Source: an uncultured Lachnospiraceae bacterium (GTDB lineage Bacteria; Bacillota; Clostridia; Lachnospirales; Lachnospiraceae). From it: 5,258 bases of DNA. Numbering within the stretch: position 1 is the first letter of the stretch; every line of letters begins with the position of its first letter. The stretch is from contig CAMNBW010000132.1 of assembly GCA_946533525.1 (NCBI GenBank), positions 1 through 5,258 on the forward strand, read 5' to 3'. Below, piece by piece: positions 1 through 5,227 of the stretch. The notes under the pieces were generated by a model. That model worked only from the letters and a program-made list of their open reading frames with translations, was not told the origin of the DNA and did not search any database. The position numbers and the translations under genes are program-made.

Positions 1-179
1 ATCCCATGCTTGAGGAGCACTACATTCAGTGGATATATCTTCAGACCGAGACCGACGGGCAGATAAAATGCCTGAAACCCGGAGAAGCTCCCAGGGCTGA
101 ATTCGTATTAAACGGCAGAAAGCCGGTTGCGGTGTATGAATATTGTAATCTTCACGGTCTTTGGAAAAAGGAACTGTAA
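1..179 (+). CDS. dfx: Desulfoferrodoxin-type superoxide reductase, C-terminal part (5' end outside window)
   Basis: Superoxide reductase reduces superoxide to hydrogen peroxide in the cytoplasm of anaerobes, using electrons usually supplied by rubredoxin. Only the last 58 complete codons (3-176) plus the TAA stop are present. The visible part carries the Fe(His)4Cys site: PMLEEHYIQW near the start, whose second-sphere pattern matches HPMxxEHYI in the family. The first His would be encoded by the cut codon ending in AT at bases 1-2. The C-terminal YEYCNLHGLW supplies the Cys and last His ligands. The KPGEAP loop is also typical. Whether the protein has the N-terminal desulforedoxin (FeCys4) domain cannot be seen. 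Its stop codon directly abuts the ATG of the lipoprotein gene, so the two are almost certainly co-transcribed. Family assignment is secure from motifs; the one-iron versus two-iron class is unknown. Confidence 0.93.
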   Translation, partial: PMLEEHYIQWIYLQTETDGQIKCLKPGEAPRAEFVLNGRKPVAVYEYCNLHGLWKKEL

Positions 180-803
180 ATGAAAAAGTTTTACCCTTAT
201 TTTATATCTGTATTTTTGTCTTTATTTTGCCTGTATGGCTGCGGCAGTACAGATATTTCCTATGATGATCCCAAAACGGGAACCGTTGTTGTGCGTAAGG
301 AATCTCCGGCGGTAAATGAGCCGGTGACGGCCGGGGAACAGACAGCGGATTCCGGGGAAGAGGCTGCCAGTACTGCCGAAACAGCAGCGACAGCAGCAGA
401 GGCTGTTGAGGGCACTGCTGAGAGCGCAGAATCTGAGACGGCGTCGCCTGAGACTGCCGGAGAGTCGGCCGATATTTCGGAAGAAGCGGGCCTATCGGAG
501 GCCGCAGAAACTTCCGAAACGCAGGAAGCGGAAGATAGCGGAACTGCCGGGGAAGCAGCCCAGGCTGCGGAAGGCTCCGCAAGCGCAGTAGAGACTAAGA
601 CTAAAGAAGCAGTGGAGCCCGGTGCCTCAGAGGGAGCGGATACCTCGGCGGTATCCGAAAGCGACAATGCGGCTGAACAAGGCGACAGCGGAGCCGAAAA
701 CGGCGGGAAAGCCGGAGAGGCAGGAGGCTCTGCCCCTGCACAGGCGCAGTCAAAGCCTGTATCCCTGCCGCAGTTTTTCTATAAGCTTCTTCACGCTATG
801 TGA
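180..803 (+). CDS. Acidic Ala/Glu/Ser-rich lipoprotein of unknown function
   Basis: A 207-residue protein with an N-terminal lipoprotein signal: MKK, a hydrophobic stretch to about residue 19, and a lipobox-like L-Y-G-C with the predicted lipidated Cys at position 21. Residues about 40-190 are low-complexity, dominated by Ala, Glu, Ser, Gly and Thr. Loose repeats such as TAGE occur near 50, 92 and 122. There is almost no aromatic content, so this stretch is probably disordered and strongly acidic. A short less biased tail (KPVSLPQFFYKLLHAM) ends it. No recognised domain is visible, so the function is unknown; a surface-anchored spacer or wall-associated protein is one guess. The ATG follows the superoxide reductase stop with no gap, and AAGGA at 168-172 lies 7 bases upstream as ribosome binding site. 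The repetitive GC-richer coding sequence keeps several other frames open; those are shadows. The C-terminus may be affected by a frameshift (see findings). Confidence 0.8.
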   Translation: MKKFYPYFISVFLSLFCLYGCGSTDISYDDPKTGTVVVRKESPAVNEPVTAGEQTADSGEEAASTAETAATAAEAVEGTAESAESETASPETAGESADISEEAGLSEAAETSETQEAEDSGTAGEAAQAAEGSASAVETKTKEAVEPGASEGADTSAVSESDNAAEQGDSGAENGGKAGEAGGSAPAQAQSKPVSLPQFFYKLLHAM

Positions 804-870
804 TGATGCCGGGGCTGCAAAAGCTCCTGGAGCAGCAAAGCAATTCGAGATATGATAAATTAAAGCAAAT

Positions 871-906
871 AAAAAACGACATCGAATACGGGCGATGTCG
901 TTTTTT
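871..906. terminator. Bidirectional rho-independent terminator between convergent genes
   Basis: A perfect 8-bp stem, CGACATCG (877-884) with CGATGTCG (893-900), has an 8-base loop. It is flanked by six A (871-876) and six T (901-906). The A/T flanks extend the stem and give a U-tract in either direction. It would end the superoxide reductase/lipoprotein transcript on the plus strand and the zinc-ribbon transcript on the minus strand. Confidence 0.92.
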
Positions 907-916
907 ATACAATAAA

Positions 917-970
917 GAGGCAGAACCTGCCGGATAGAAAATGGATCTTCGGAGGTGCAGCCTCTGCCTC
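917..970 (-). other. Imperfect hairpin in the 3' untranslated region of the zinc-ribbon gene
   Basis: GAGGCAG (917-923) pairs with CTGCCTC (964-970). After a symmetric three-base internal loop, CTGC (927-930) pairs with GCAG (957-960). Weaker pairing (CGGAT with ATC..CG) continues inside. It lies between the zinc-ribbon stop codon and the terminator, so it would be transcribed in the zinc-ribbon mRNA. There is no U-tract. The role is unknown; it may only protect the 3' end or be a chance fold. The stretch 804-998 contains no gene apart from this hairpin and the terminator. Confidence 0.35.
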
Positions 971-998
971 CTTCCGGTTGGCAGATGTTGGGAAGCTG

Positions 999-1166
999 TT
1001 AAGCTGTCTGTCCCTGAGGATAGAACTCCTTCTGATAAGAAATATACTCTTCATACTCCATATCAGTAGCCGGGCGGATATTTTCCGCTCCGCAATCGGG
1101 GCATCTCTTTATGCTGTTGCTTCCTTTAAACATAAATCTACATTCATTGCAAGTACAGATCATCAT
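999..1166 (-). CDS. Small zinc-ribbon / rubredoxin-like protein, 55 residues
   Basis: A short minus-strand gene whose translation begins MMICTCNECRFMFKGSNS and ends YPQGQTA. It has two CxxC knuckles, C6-x2-C9 and C22-x2-C25 (CPDCGAEN), separated by 12 residues, plus an extra Cys at position 4. That spacing equals the one in the C-terminal rubredoxin-like domain of rubrerythrins, so it should bind one zinc or iron atom. The C-terminal half is acidic and aromatic (MEYEEYISYQKEFY). The start is fixed by a strong GGAGG nine bases upstream of the first of two consecutive ATG codons. It is transcribed toward the superoxide reductase/lipoprotein operon and shares its terminator; upstream it diverges from carbonic anhydrase. 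Metal type and function cannot be told from sequence: an electron carrier or a structural zinc-ribbon protein are both possible. Gene reality is well supported by the RBS and the cysteine pattern. Confidence 0.85.
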   Translation of the reverse strand: MMICTCNECRFMFKGSNSIKRCPDCGAENIRPATDMEYEEYISYQKEFYPQGQTA

Positions 1167-1173
1167 CTTGTGG

Positions 1174-1183
1174 TTCCTCCCTC
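1174..1183 (-). promoter_or_regulatory. Strong ribosome binding site of the zinc-ribbon gene
   Basis: On the minus strand the sequence reads GAGGGAGGAA. The GGAGG core (1176-1180) is nine bases before the ATG at 1166. This near-ideal Shine-Dalgarno site is the main evidence that the short frame is translated and that the first ATG of the Met-Met pair is used. Confidence 0.8.
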
Positions 1184-1261
1184 AATTTCATCAAGATGTA
1201 GTTTAGCACTTATTATTTAGCCTGTATAGATTACATAAGATTTTTTTTAACAAAATTACAG

Positions 1262-1299
1262 GGTATAATTGACTTCTATAAGAAATTCCCCGGTATAAT
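1262..1299 (+). promoter_or_regulatory. Probable carbonic anhydrase promoter with duplicated GGTATAAT box
   Basis: TTGACT (1269-1274, -35) and a perfect TATAAT (1294-1299, -10) are separated by a long 19-base spacer. An identical GGTATAAT octamer also occurs at 1262-1269, exactly 30 bases upstream of the one at 1292-1299, so two start sites or an operator repeat are possible. Transcription from the downstream box would begin near 1306 and give a leader of about 100 bases before the ATG at 1406. The divergent region 1184-1405 holds no convincing gene. A weak minus-strand promoter for the zinc-ribbon gene (TTGTTA at 1253-1248, TATACA at 1228-1223, 19-base spacer) may lie in it. Confidence 0.6.
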
Positions 1300-1311
1300 C
1301 TTGATTAATAC
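1293..1311. promoter_or_regulatory. Dyad overlapping the carbonic anhydrase -10 box, possible operator
   Basis: GTATAATC (1293-1300), two T, then GATTAATAC (1303-1311) form an inverted repeat. It has a perfect five-base core (TAATC-TT-GATTA) and longer arms if one A is bulged. It covers the -10 box and the expected start site, where a repressor would act. No specific regulator can be named. Confidence 0.3.
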
Positions 1312-1348
1312 TCGTGGCTCAAGTAAGATGATATTGTACTGTTAAGGA

Positions 1349-1374
1349 TAAGGGGATTTGTGAACCACTCCTTA
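1349..1374 (+). other. Short hairpin in the carbonic anhydrase mRNA leader
   Basis: TAAGGGG (1349-1355) can pair with CTCCTTA (1368-1374), seven pairs including one G-U, around a 12-base loop. It lies about 20 bases upstream of the gene's ribosome binding site (GGAG at 1394-1397) and does not occlude it. Role unknown, and it could be a chance fold. Confidence 0.25.
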
Positions 1375-1405
1375 GACAGAATAATAAAGAAACGGAGATG
1401 AGTAT

Positions 1406-1948
1406 ATGACAGTAAACGAGATTATCGAAAAAATGGAAAAAGGAAACCAGGCATATCTTAGCGCCGCTTCAAACACCGGGGATGTTTCTCCGGCGATCAG
1501 AAAGGACACCAAAGAAAACGGACAGCATCCCTACGCAGTAGTTGTCACCTGTTCCGATTCAAGGGTGATACCCGAGGCAATTTTTATGGCAGGTATCGGA
1601 GAGCTCTTTACGATTCGTGTGGCCGGAAACGTTATGGATGACCATCAGCTCGGAAGCGTGGAATATGCGGTAGACCATCTGGGAAGTCCTCTTGTGCTGG
1701 TGCTCGGACATACTAATTGCGGGGCGGTCGGAGCTGCTCTGGAGGGCGGTGCACCTTCGTTTATCAAGTACATAACTGACGAGATCACTAAAGCCGTGGG
1801 AGAGGAGAAGGATCCCTACAAGGCATCGAAATTAAATGTGGAGCACAGCGTTGCCGTTATAAACGAAAAGCTGACCGAGATCAAGGGTAAATGCGAGGTA
1901 AAGGGCGCGATCTACGACATCGAAAGCGGAAAGGTAGAATGGCTGTAA
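1406..1948 (+). CDS. Beta-class carbonic anhydrase
   Basis: Interconverts CO2 and bicarbonate in the cytoplasm, supplying bicarbonate to carboxylases. The 180-residue protein is complete and of the short bacterial beta-class size. The zinc site is intact: C49-S-D51-S-R53 (VVTCSDSRVIPE), H102 and C105 (LGHTNCGAVGAAL). The Asp51-Arg53 pair is the usual catalytic dyad. The ending GAIYDIESGKVEWL is typical of the family's C-terminus. GGAG at 1394-1397, eight bases before the ATG, supports the start. A promoter lies about 100 bases upstream. The aldo/keto reductase gene begins six bases after the TAA, in the same frame, so the two are very probably one transcript. Class and activity are secure from motifs; the physiological partner is not visible. 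Confidence 0.95.
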   Translation: MTVNEIIEKMEKGNQAYLSAASNTGDVSPAIRKDTKENGQHPYAVVVTCSDSRVIPEAIFMAGIGELFTIRVAGNVMDDHQLGSVEYAVDHLGSPLVLVLGHTNCGAVGAALEGGAPSFIKYITDEITKAVGEEKDPYKASKLNVEHSVAVINEKLTEIKGKCEVKGAIYDIESGKVEWL

Positions 1949-1954
1949 AGCGAT

Positions 1955-2953
1955 ATGGATATATACAGGGCCGATGATGGCCGTTACGAAAAAATGAAGT
2001 ATAACCACGTGGGAAAGAGCGGCCTTAAATTTCCCGCGGTGTCTCTGGGCTTCTGGCATAATTTTGGCAGCAGGGACAATTATGACAATATGAAGGCCAT
2101 ATGCAGGACGGCGTTTGACAACGGGATAACCCAGTTTGATCTTGCCAACAATTACGGTCCTGTTTACGGGAGTGCCGAAAGCAACGCCGGCAGGATACTG
2201 GCGGAGGATTTCAGACCCTACAGGGACGAGCTGGTCATAACGACCAAGGCGGGCTACGATATGTGGGAGGGTCCCTACGGAAACTGGGGCAGTAAGAAAT
2301 ATCTTGTGGCGAGCCTGGACCAGAGCCTTAAGAGGCTGGGGCTGGATTACGTGGATATTTTTTATCACCACAGGATGGATCCTGAAACGCCCCTGGAAGA
2401 GACGATGGAGGCGCTGGCATATATAGTTCAGAGCGGAAAGGCTTTATATGCGGGAATTTCCAATTATGACAAGGAGAATACCCGGAAAGCCGTTGAACTG
2501 ATGCGGGAACTTCATTGTCCGCTTATAGTAAATCAGAGAAGATATTCCATCTTTGACAGGAAGATAGAAAGGGATGGAGTGAAGAACGAGTGCAGGGAGC
2601 TGGGTATGGGGATAATTGCTTTCAGCCCGTTGGCTCAGGGAATGCTTTCCGACAAGTATTTAAACGGCATCCCGGCGGACAGCCGCATAGCAAGGGACGG
2701 GCGGTTCCTGCATAAAGAAGACATTACGGAAGAAAAGCTCGAAAAGATACGCGCCCTGAATGAGATTGCGGGCAAGCGCGGGCAGAGTCTGGCGCAGATG
2801 GCGTTGTCCTGGGTACTTAAGGACGGGGATGTTTGCTCGGTTCTGATAGGTGCGTCCCGCCCGGAGCAGATTACCGAAAATATCTCGGCAATAGAAAAGA
2901 CTGAATTTACCCGGGAAGAGCTGGAGGCAATAGACAGGATAGCTCCGGCCTGA
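1955..2953 (+). CDS. Aldo/keto reductase, YghZ/Gpr type (AKR14-like, L-glyceraldehyde 3-phosphate reductase family)
   Basis: NADPH-dependent oxidoreductase with a (beta/alpha)8 barrel, 332 residues. The closest family I recognise is E. coli YghZ (Gpr), which reduces L-glyceraldehyde 3-phosphate and other small aldehydes. Shared blocks include GKSGL..PAVSLGFWHNFG (20-38), FDLANNYGP (61-69), TKAGYDMW (97-104), SLDQSLKRLGLDYVDIFY (120-137) and LIGASRPEQITENI (297-310). The catalytic tetrad is complete: D62, Y67, K98, H139. The last block holds the cofactor phosphate-binding segment. The N-terminal extension (RADDGRYEKMKYN) resembles that of YghZ, so the first Met is preferred over Met14. No good ribosome binding site precedes it; initiation probably depends on coupling to the carbonic anhydrase stop, which is six bases upstream and in the same frame. 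Family secure, substrate inferred only. The gene ends at a 12-bp inverted repeat. Confidence 0.92.
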   Translation: MDIYRADDGRYEKMKYNHVGKSGLKFPAVSLGFWHNFGSRDNYDNMKAICRTAFDNGITQFDLANNYGPVYGSAESNAGRILAEDFRPYRDELVITTKAGYDMWEGPYGNWGSKKYLVASLDQSLKRLGLDYVDIFYHHRMDPETPLEETMEALAYIVQSGKALYAGISNYDKENTRKAVELMRELHCPLIVNQRRYSIFDRKIERDGVKNECRELGMGIIAFSPLAQGMLSDKYLNGIPADSRIARDGRFLHKEDITEEKLEKIRALNEIAGKRGQSLAQMALSWVLKDGDVCSVLIGASRPEQITENISAIEKTEFTREELEAIDRIAPA

Positions 2954-2955
2954 AT

Positions 2956-2998
2956 TGTAAGGAGCCGCGCACCAATTAATTATGCTCGGCTCCTTACA
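2956..2998. terminator. Perfect 12-bp inverted repeat between convergent genes, probable bidirectional terminator
   Basis: TGTAAGGAGCCG (2956-2967) is perfectly complementary to CGGCTCCTTACA (2987-2998), with a 19-base loop that contains AATTAATT. It starts two bases after the reductase stop and ends at the base before the recombinase stop. The stem is strong but no real T-tract follows on either strand. It may therefore act as an mRNA 3'-end stabiliser or weak terminator rather than a textbook one. Confidence 0.7.
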
Positions 2999-4057
2999 TT
3001 ATGTTTCATCGATTTTAAATTTTTCGAAGGCTTCCTTAACTTTTTGCCTGTCCTGTCGTACATAGTGTTTTTTGGTGGTATTTACATCGGAGTGTCCGAG
3101 CATGGACGCGGTTAGAAAAATATCACCCTCTCTTTCCTGAAAGGCTGTTCCGAAGGTGCTCCTCATCTTATGCGGGGTGATGTGCTTCATTGGAAACAGC
3201 CTTTTTCCTATTTTCTCGGTCATGGCCTGGATAGTGCGTACAGCCAGCCGTTTGCCGCGGCTTGATACGAAAAGGGCTTTTTCGGAGGAGCTTTCGCCTA
3301 AAATTGCGCTTCTGTCGGAATTTATATATTCCTCCAGAGCCTCCTTTACGCTTTCGCTGAGCCCGAGAATGTCGTATCGCCCGCCTTTGCGGATTATCCG
3401 GATCTCGTTATGATTAAAATCTATATCGTCGAGGTTTAAGCCCTCGGCCTCGGAAACACGGATCCCGGTATTTAGAAGCAGGTAAAACAGGGCGTAATCG
3501 CGTCTGTTGGTTTTGGAATGGTAGGCGCGTTCGTGTTCGTTCCAGATGTCTCCGGTCTTAAGCGCATTGAGCAGAGATACTACTTCGTCGTCCTCGAGCA
3601 CTGTTATGGGGTGTTCCTTCTTTTTCGGAGGATGGAGCTTTGTCACAGGGTTGGAGGATATGGCCTCCGTGTCATACAGATACGTAAAAAAGGAACGCAG
3701 GGACGACAGACGTCTCGAAAGAGCCGCGTCGCCGTTGCTGCCGTATCGCCCGTCTTTCTCGTAGGAGCGTAGAAAGTGCATATATTCTTCGAAATCCTTC
3801 CGGTCAAGGTTCTCTATGGCCTCGAAGGGAATGTCCTTCGTCTGATATTCGGAATATAAAGGATTTTCGCTTTGGATATAATAAAAGAAAAGCTGAAGGT
3901 CGTAGGCATAGGCTATCCGCGTCCTTATCTGCGTCCTGTTTTCCAGGGCAATGAAATAATCCCTGCAATAGGGAGGAAGCGTATCCTTTATGATCTCCTT
4001 CAGCTTTTCGTTATATCTTCTGTTTTTTTCCAGGTGATAAGCAGGCTTTGTGTCCAT
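2999..4057 (-). CDS. XerS-like tyrosine recombinase
   Basis: Site-specific DNA recombinase of 352 residues, with an N-terminal SAM-like core-binding domain (about 28-135) and a C-terminal catalytic domain (about 150-345). All active-site residues are present: R200 (NTGIRVSEAEGL), K224 in the beta-hairpin (RKGGR), H296 and R299 (HKMRS), H322 (LGHSD) and nucleophile Y332 (KKHY). Its length and the N-terminal layout (LPPYCRDYF... then DIPFEAIENLDRKDFEEYMHFL) resemble the streptococcal/lactococcal XerS proteins, which act alone at a dif-like site to resolve chromosome dimers. That specific role is inference; a free-standing integrase-like protein is the alternative. The start ATG has no clear ribosome binding site. 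The frame is open upstream into the preceding gene without another standard start codon, so translation is probably coupled to the methyltransferase gene 38 bases upstream. No integrated element or attachment site is seen around it. Confidence 0.9.
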   Translation of the reverse strand: MDTKPAYHLEKNRRYNEKLKEIIKDTLPPYCRDYFIALENRTQIRTRIAYAYDLQLFFYYIQSENPLYSEYQTKDIPFEAIENLDRKDFEEYMHFLRSYEKDGRYGSNGDAALSRRLSSLRSFFTYLYDTEAISSNPVTKLHPPKKKEHPITVLEDDEVVSLLNALKTGDIWNEHERAYHSKTNRRDYALFYLLLNTGIRVSEAEGLNLDDIDFNHNEIRIIRKGGRYDILGLSESVKEALEEYINSDRSAILGESSSEKALFVSSRGKRLAVRTIQAMTEKIGKRLFPMKHITPHKMRSTFGTAFQEREGDIFLTASMLGHSDVNTTKKHYVRQDRQKVKEAFEKFKIDET

Positions 4058-4075
4058 ATCGCCAAACCATTCTGT

Positions 4076-4110
4076 CAGGCGTCCTGCTCTGTGTGTCAGG
4101 ACTGTGCCTG
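4076..4110 (-). other. Hairpin spanning the methyltransferase stop codon
   Basis: On the plus strand CAGGC-GTCCTG (4076-4086) pairs with CAGGAC (4097-4102) and GCCTG (4106-4110). This is an 11-bp stem with a 3-base bulge and a 10-base loop. In the minus-strand mRNA it contains the methyltransferase TGA and ends 18 bases before the recombinase ATG. There is no U-tract, so it is not a standard terminator. It could set relative expression of the two genes by mRNA processing or by affecting translational coupling. Confidence 0.45.
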
Positions 4111-5109
4111 AAAGTCCTTTACCGCCTTAAAGAAGGCTTCTATATTATCCCAGGGGGACATAGGAGGTATGTCACAGCCCGAAGATATGACAAAGTTATC
4201 ATATTTTGAACATTCGCTCAACACCTTTTGGGTAGCCGCGTATATGCTTTCGGGAGTCCCGTTCCTGAATTCGCCTGAAGGATTTATATTTCCCATTGCG
4301 ATGCAGTTAGAGGGGATATGGGGCATCATCTCGGACATTTCGATGGCATTTCCGAAGTGGAACATGCGGCAGCCGTTATTTACTATTGTATCGGCCGTGG
4401 CGACCGCAGAATTGCCGCAGTTATGGTATACCACAAGAAAGCTTTCGTCCTGAACCGCATCTACAAGCTGCTTCATATAGTCTGCCGAAAATTCCTGAGC
4501 GAGTTCGCCGGACATAAGGCCTGCAAGAGGTTCTGCCACAACTACTCCGTCTACTCCAACCTCTTTATAGGCCAGGGAATATTTGATCAGGAAATTCGTC
4601 ACTTTTTTAAGAACTTCATGTACCATTTCGGGCTCATCATAGCAGTATATCATGGCTTCGGAAACATCCATAAGCCTTCCGGCAAGGGAGAAGGGGCCGA
4701 TTATGCCTGCAAAAAGCGGTCTGTCGGTTACGAGCTCCCGGGCTTTTTTCATAGCCTCTATATTTGTGCCGGTTCTGCCGGCGCCTATCTCAGGAACTTT
4801 AAGAGTCTGCGCATCTTCCATCTCTTCAATGATGGAGCCTACAACAGTAGGAACCTCTTCCTTGGAATAACGTATCTCTGAGCCGAAGGCTTCGGCTTCA
4901 ACGGAAAGATCCATGTAGCTGACAGCGGCTGCGGTGTCAAAGGAATCTGCTATGAGCTTAATGCCCTCGGCCTGTTTGTCGCTGTCTTTTACTATATCCT
5001 CTACCGCGATCCCCATTTTTTGGATAGCAGGGAAAGAAAGCACCGGAAGAGCTTTTTTGTTCTTGCTTGCGATTACTTCGTCAACCCACTTGTACATGTT
5101 GCGTGCCAT
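4096..5109 (-). CDS. Corrinoid methyltransferase, MtaA/CmuA-like, uroporphyrinogen decarboxylase fold
   Basis: A 337-residue protein of the URO-D superfamily. The MtaA/MtbA/CmuA branch moves methyl groups between a methyl-corrinoid protein and an acceptor thiol (coenzyme M in methanogens) or tetrahydrofolate in bacterial relatives, using a zinc-bound thiolate. The zinc motif is intact: H229-x-C231 (VVYHNCGN) and C312 (ISSGCDIPP). Other family blocks are FAGIIGPFSLAGRL (133-146), VVVAEPLAGLMS (189-200) with E193, and MGNINPSGEF (272-281). True HemE lacks this H-x-C...C set, so it is not the haem-pathway decarboxylase. The start is supported by GGAGGA at 5119-5124. The usual partners, a corrinoid-binding protein and a substrate-specific MtaB/MttB-type enzyme, are not within the window. 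The recombinase gene follows after 38 bases. Family is confident; methyl donor and acceptor are unknown. Confidence 0.88.
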   Translation of the reverse strand: MARNMYKWVDEVIASKNKKALPVLSFPAIQKMGIAVEDIVKDSDKQAEGIKLIADSFDTAAAVSYMDLSVEAEAFGSEIRYSKEEVPTVVGSIIEEMEDAQTLKVPEIGAGRTGTNIEAMKKARELVTDRPLFAGIIGPFSLAGRLMDVSEAMIYCYDEPEMVHEVLKKVTNFLIKYSLAYKEVGVDGVVVAEPLAGLMSGELAQEFSADYMKQLVDAVQDESFLVVYHNCGNSAVATADTIVNNGCRMFHFGNAIEMSEMMPHIPSNCIAMGNINPSGEFRNGTPESIYAATQKVLSECSKYDNFVISSGCDIPPMSPWDNIEAFFKAVKDFQAQS

Positions 5110-5118
5110 ATAGTTCCA

Positions 5119-5175
5119 TCCTCCGTATTATAAAATATTGTATGTAGATAATACACAAAATAAAATTGCTTTAAA
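5119..5175 (-). promoter_or_regulatory. Probable promoter and ribosome binding site of the methyltransferase gene
   Basis: On the minus strand TATTAT (5153-5148) is a good -10, with TTTAAA (5175-5170) as a weak -35 at 16 bases. A perfect TTGACA lies further up at 5182-5177 but is 23 bases from that -10, too far for standard use. The start site would be near 5141. GGAGGA (5124-5119) is the ribosome binding site, nine bases before the ATG at 5109. The leader is too short for a cobalamin riboswitch. Confidence 0.45.
5125..5154. promoter_or_regulatory. 7-bp dyad over the methyltransferase -10 box, possible operator
   Basis: GTATTAT (5125-5131) and ATAATAC (5148-5154) are perfect inverted repeats with a 16-base spacer, 23 bases centre to centre, about two DNA turns. 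One arm coincides with the -10 box and the other lies just upstream of the ribosome binding site. That layout fits a repressor operator, but the arms are AT-rich and could occur by chance. Confidence 0.3.
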
Positions 5176-5227
5176 ATGTCAATTTGGTATATTTTCATGT
5201 AAATTTTTCACCTGCCCGTGTATTTTA

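Noticed and set aside
202..667. Long open frames antisense to and overlapping the lipoprotein gene
   Set aside because: They arise because the Ala/Glu/Ser-rich GC-biased coding sequence lacks stops in other frames; their proteins are low-complexity mirrors (Ser/Ala/Val or Arg/Pro rich) without ribosome binding sites.
978..1220. 80-codon plus-strand frame across the zinc-ribbon gene
   Set aside because: The minus strand carries a better gene here, with a strong ribosome binding site and a paired-cysteine motif; the plus-strand frame has neither.
1360..1401. 13-codon GTG-initiated leader peptide ahead of carbonic anhydrase
   Set aside because: The GGGG upstream is only four bases from the GTG, and the peptide (NHSLDRIIKKRR) has no regulatory codon run such as repeated amino acids.
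1832..2371. 179-codon minus-strand frame opposite the carbonic anhydrase/reductase junction
   Set aside because: It is antisense to two well-supported enzymes with intact catalytic motifs and shows no family features of its own.
4058..4110. dif-like recombination site next to the recombinase gene
   Set aside because: The inverted repeat here is GC-rich, overlaps a stop codon and does not look like the AT-centred Xer sites I know; an RNA hairpin is simpler.
4318..4881. 187-codon plus-strand frame inside the methyltransferase gene
   Set aside because: Antisense shadow of a conserved gene; no recognisable domain or ribosome binding site.
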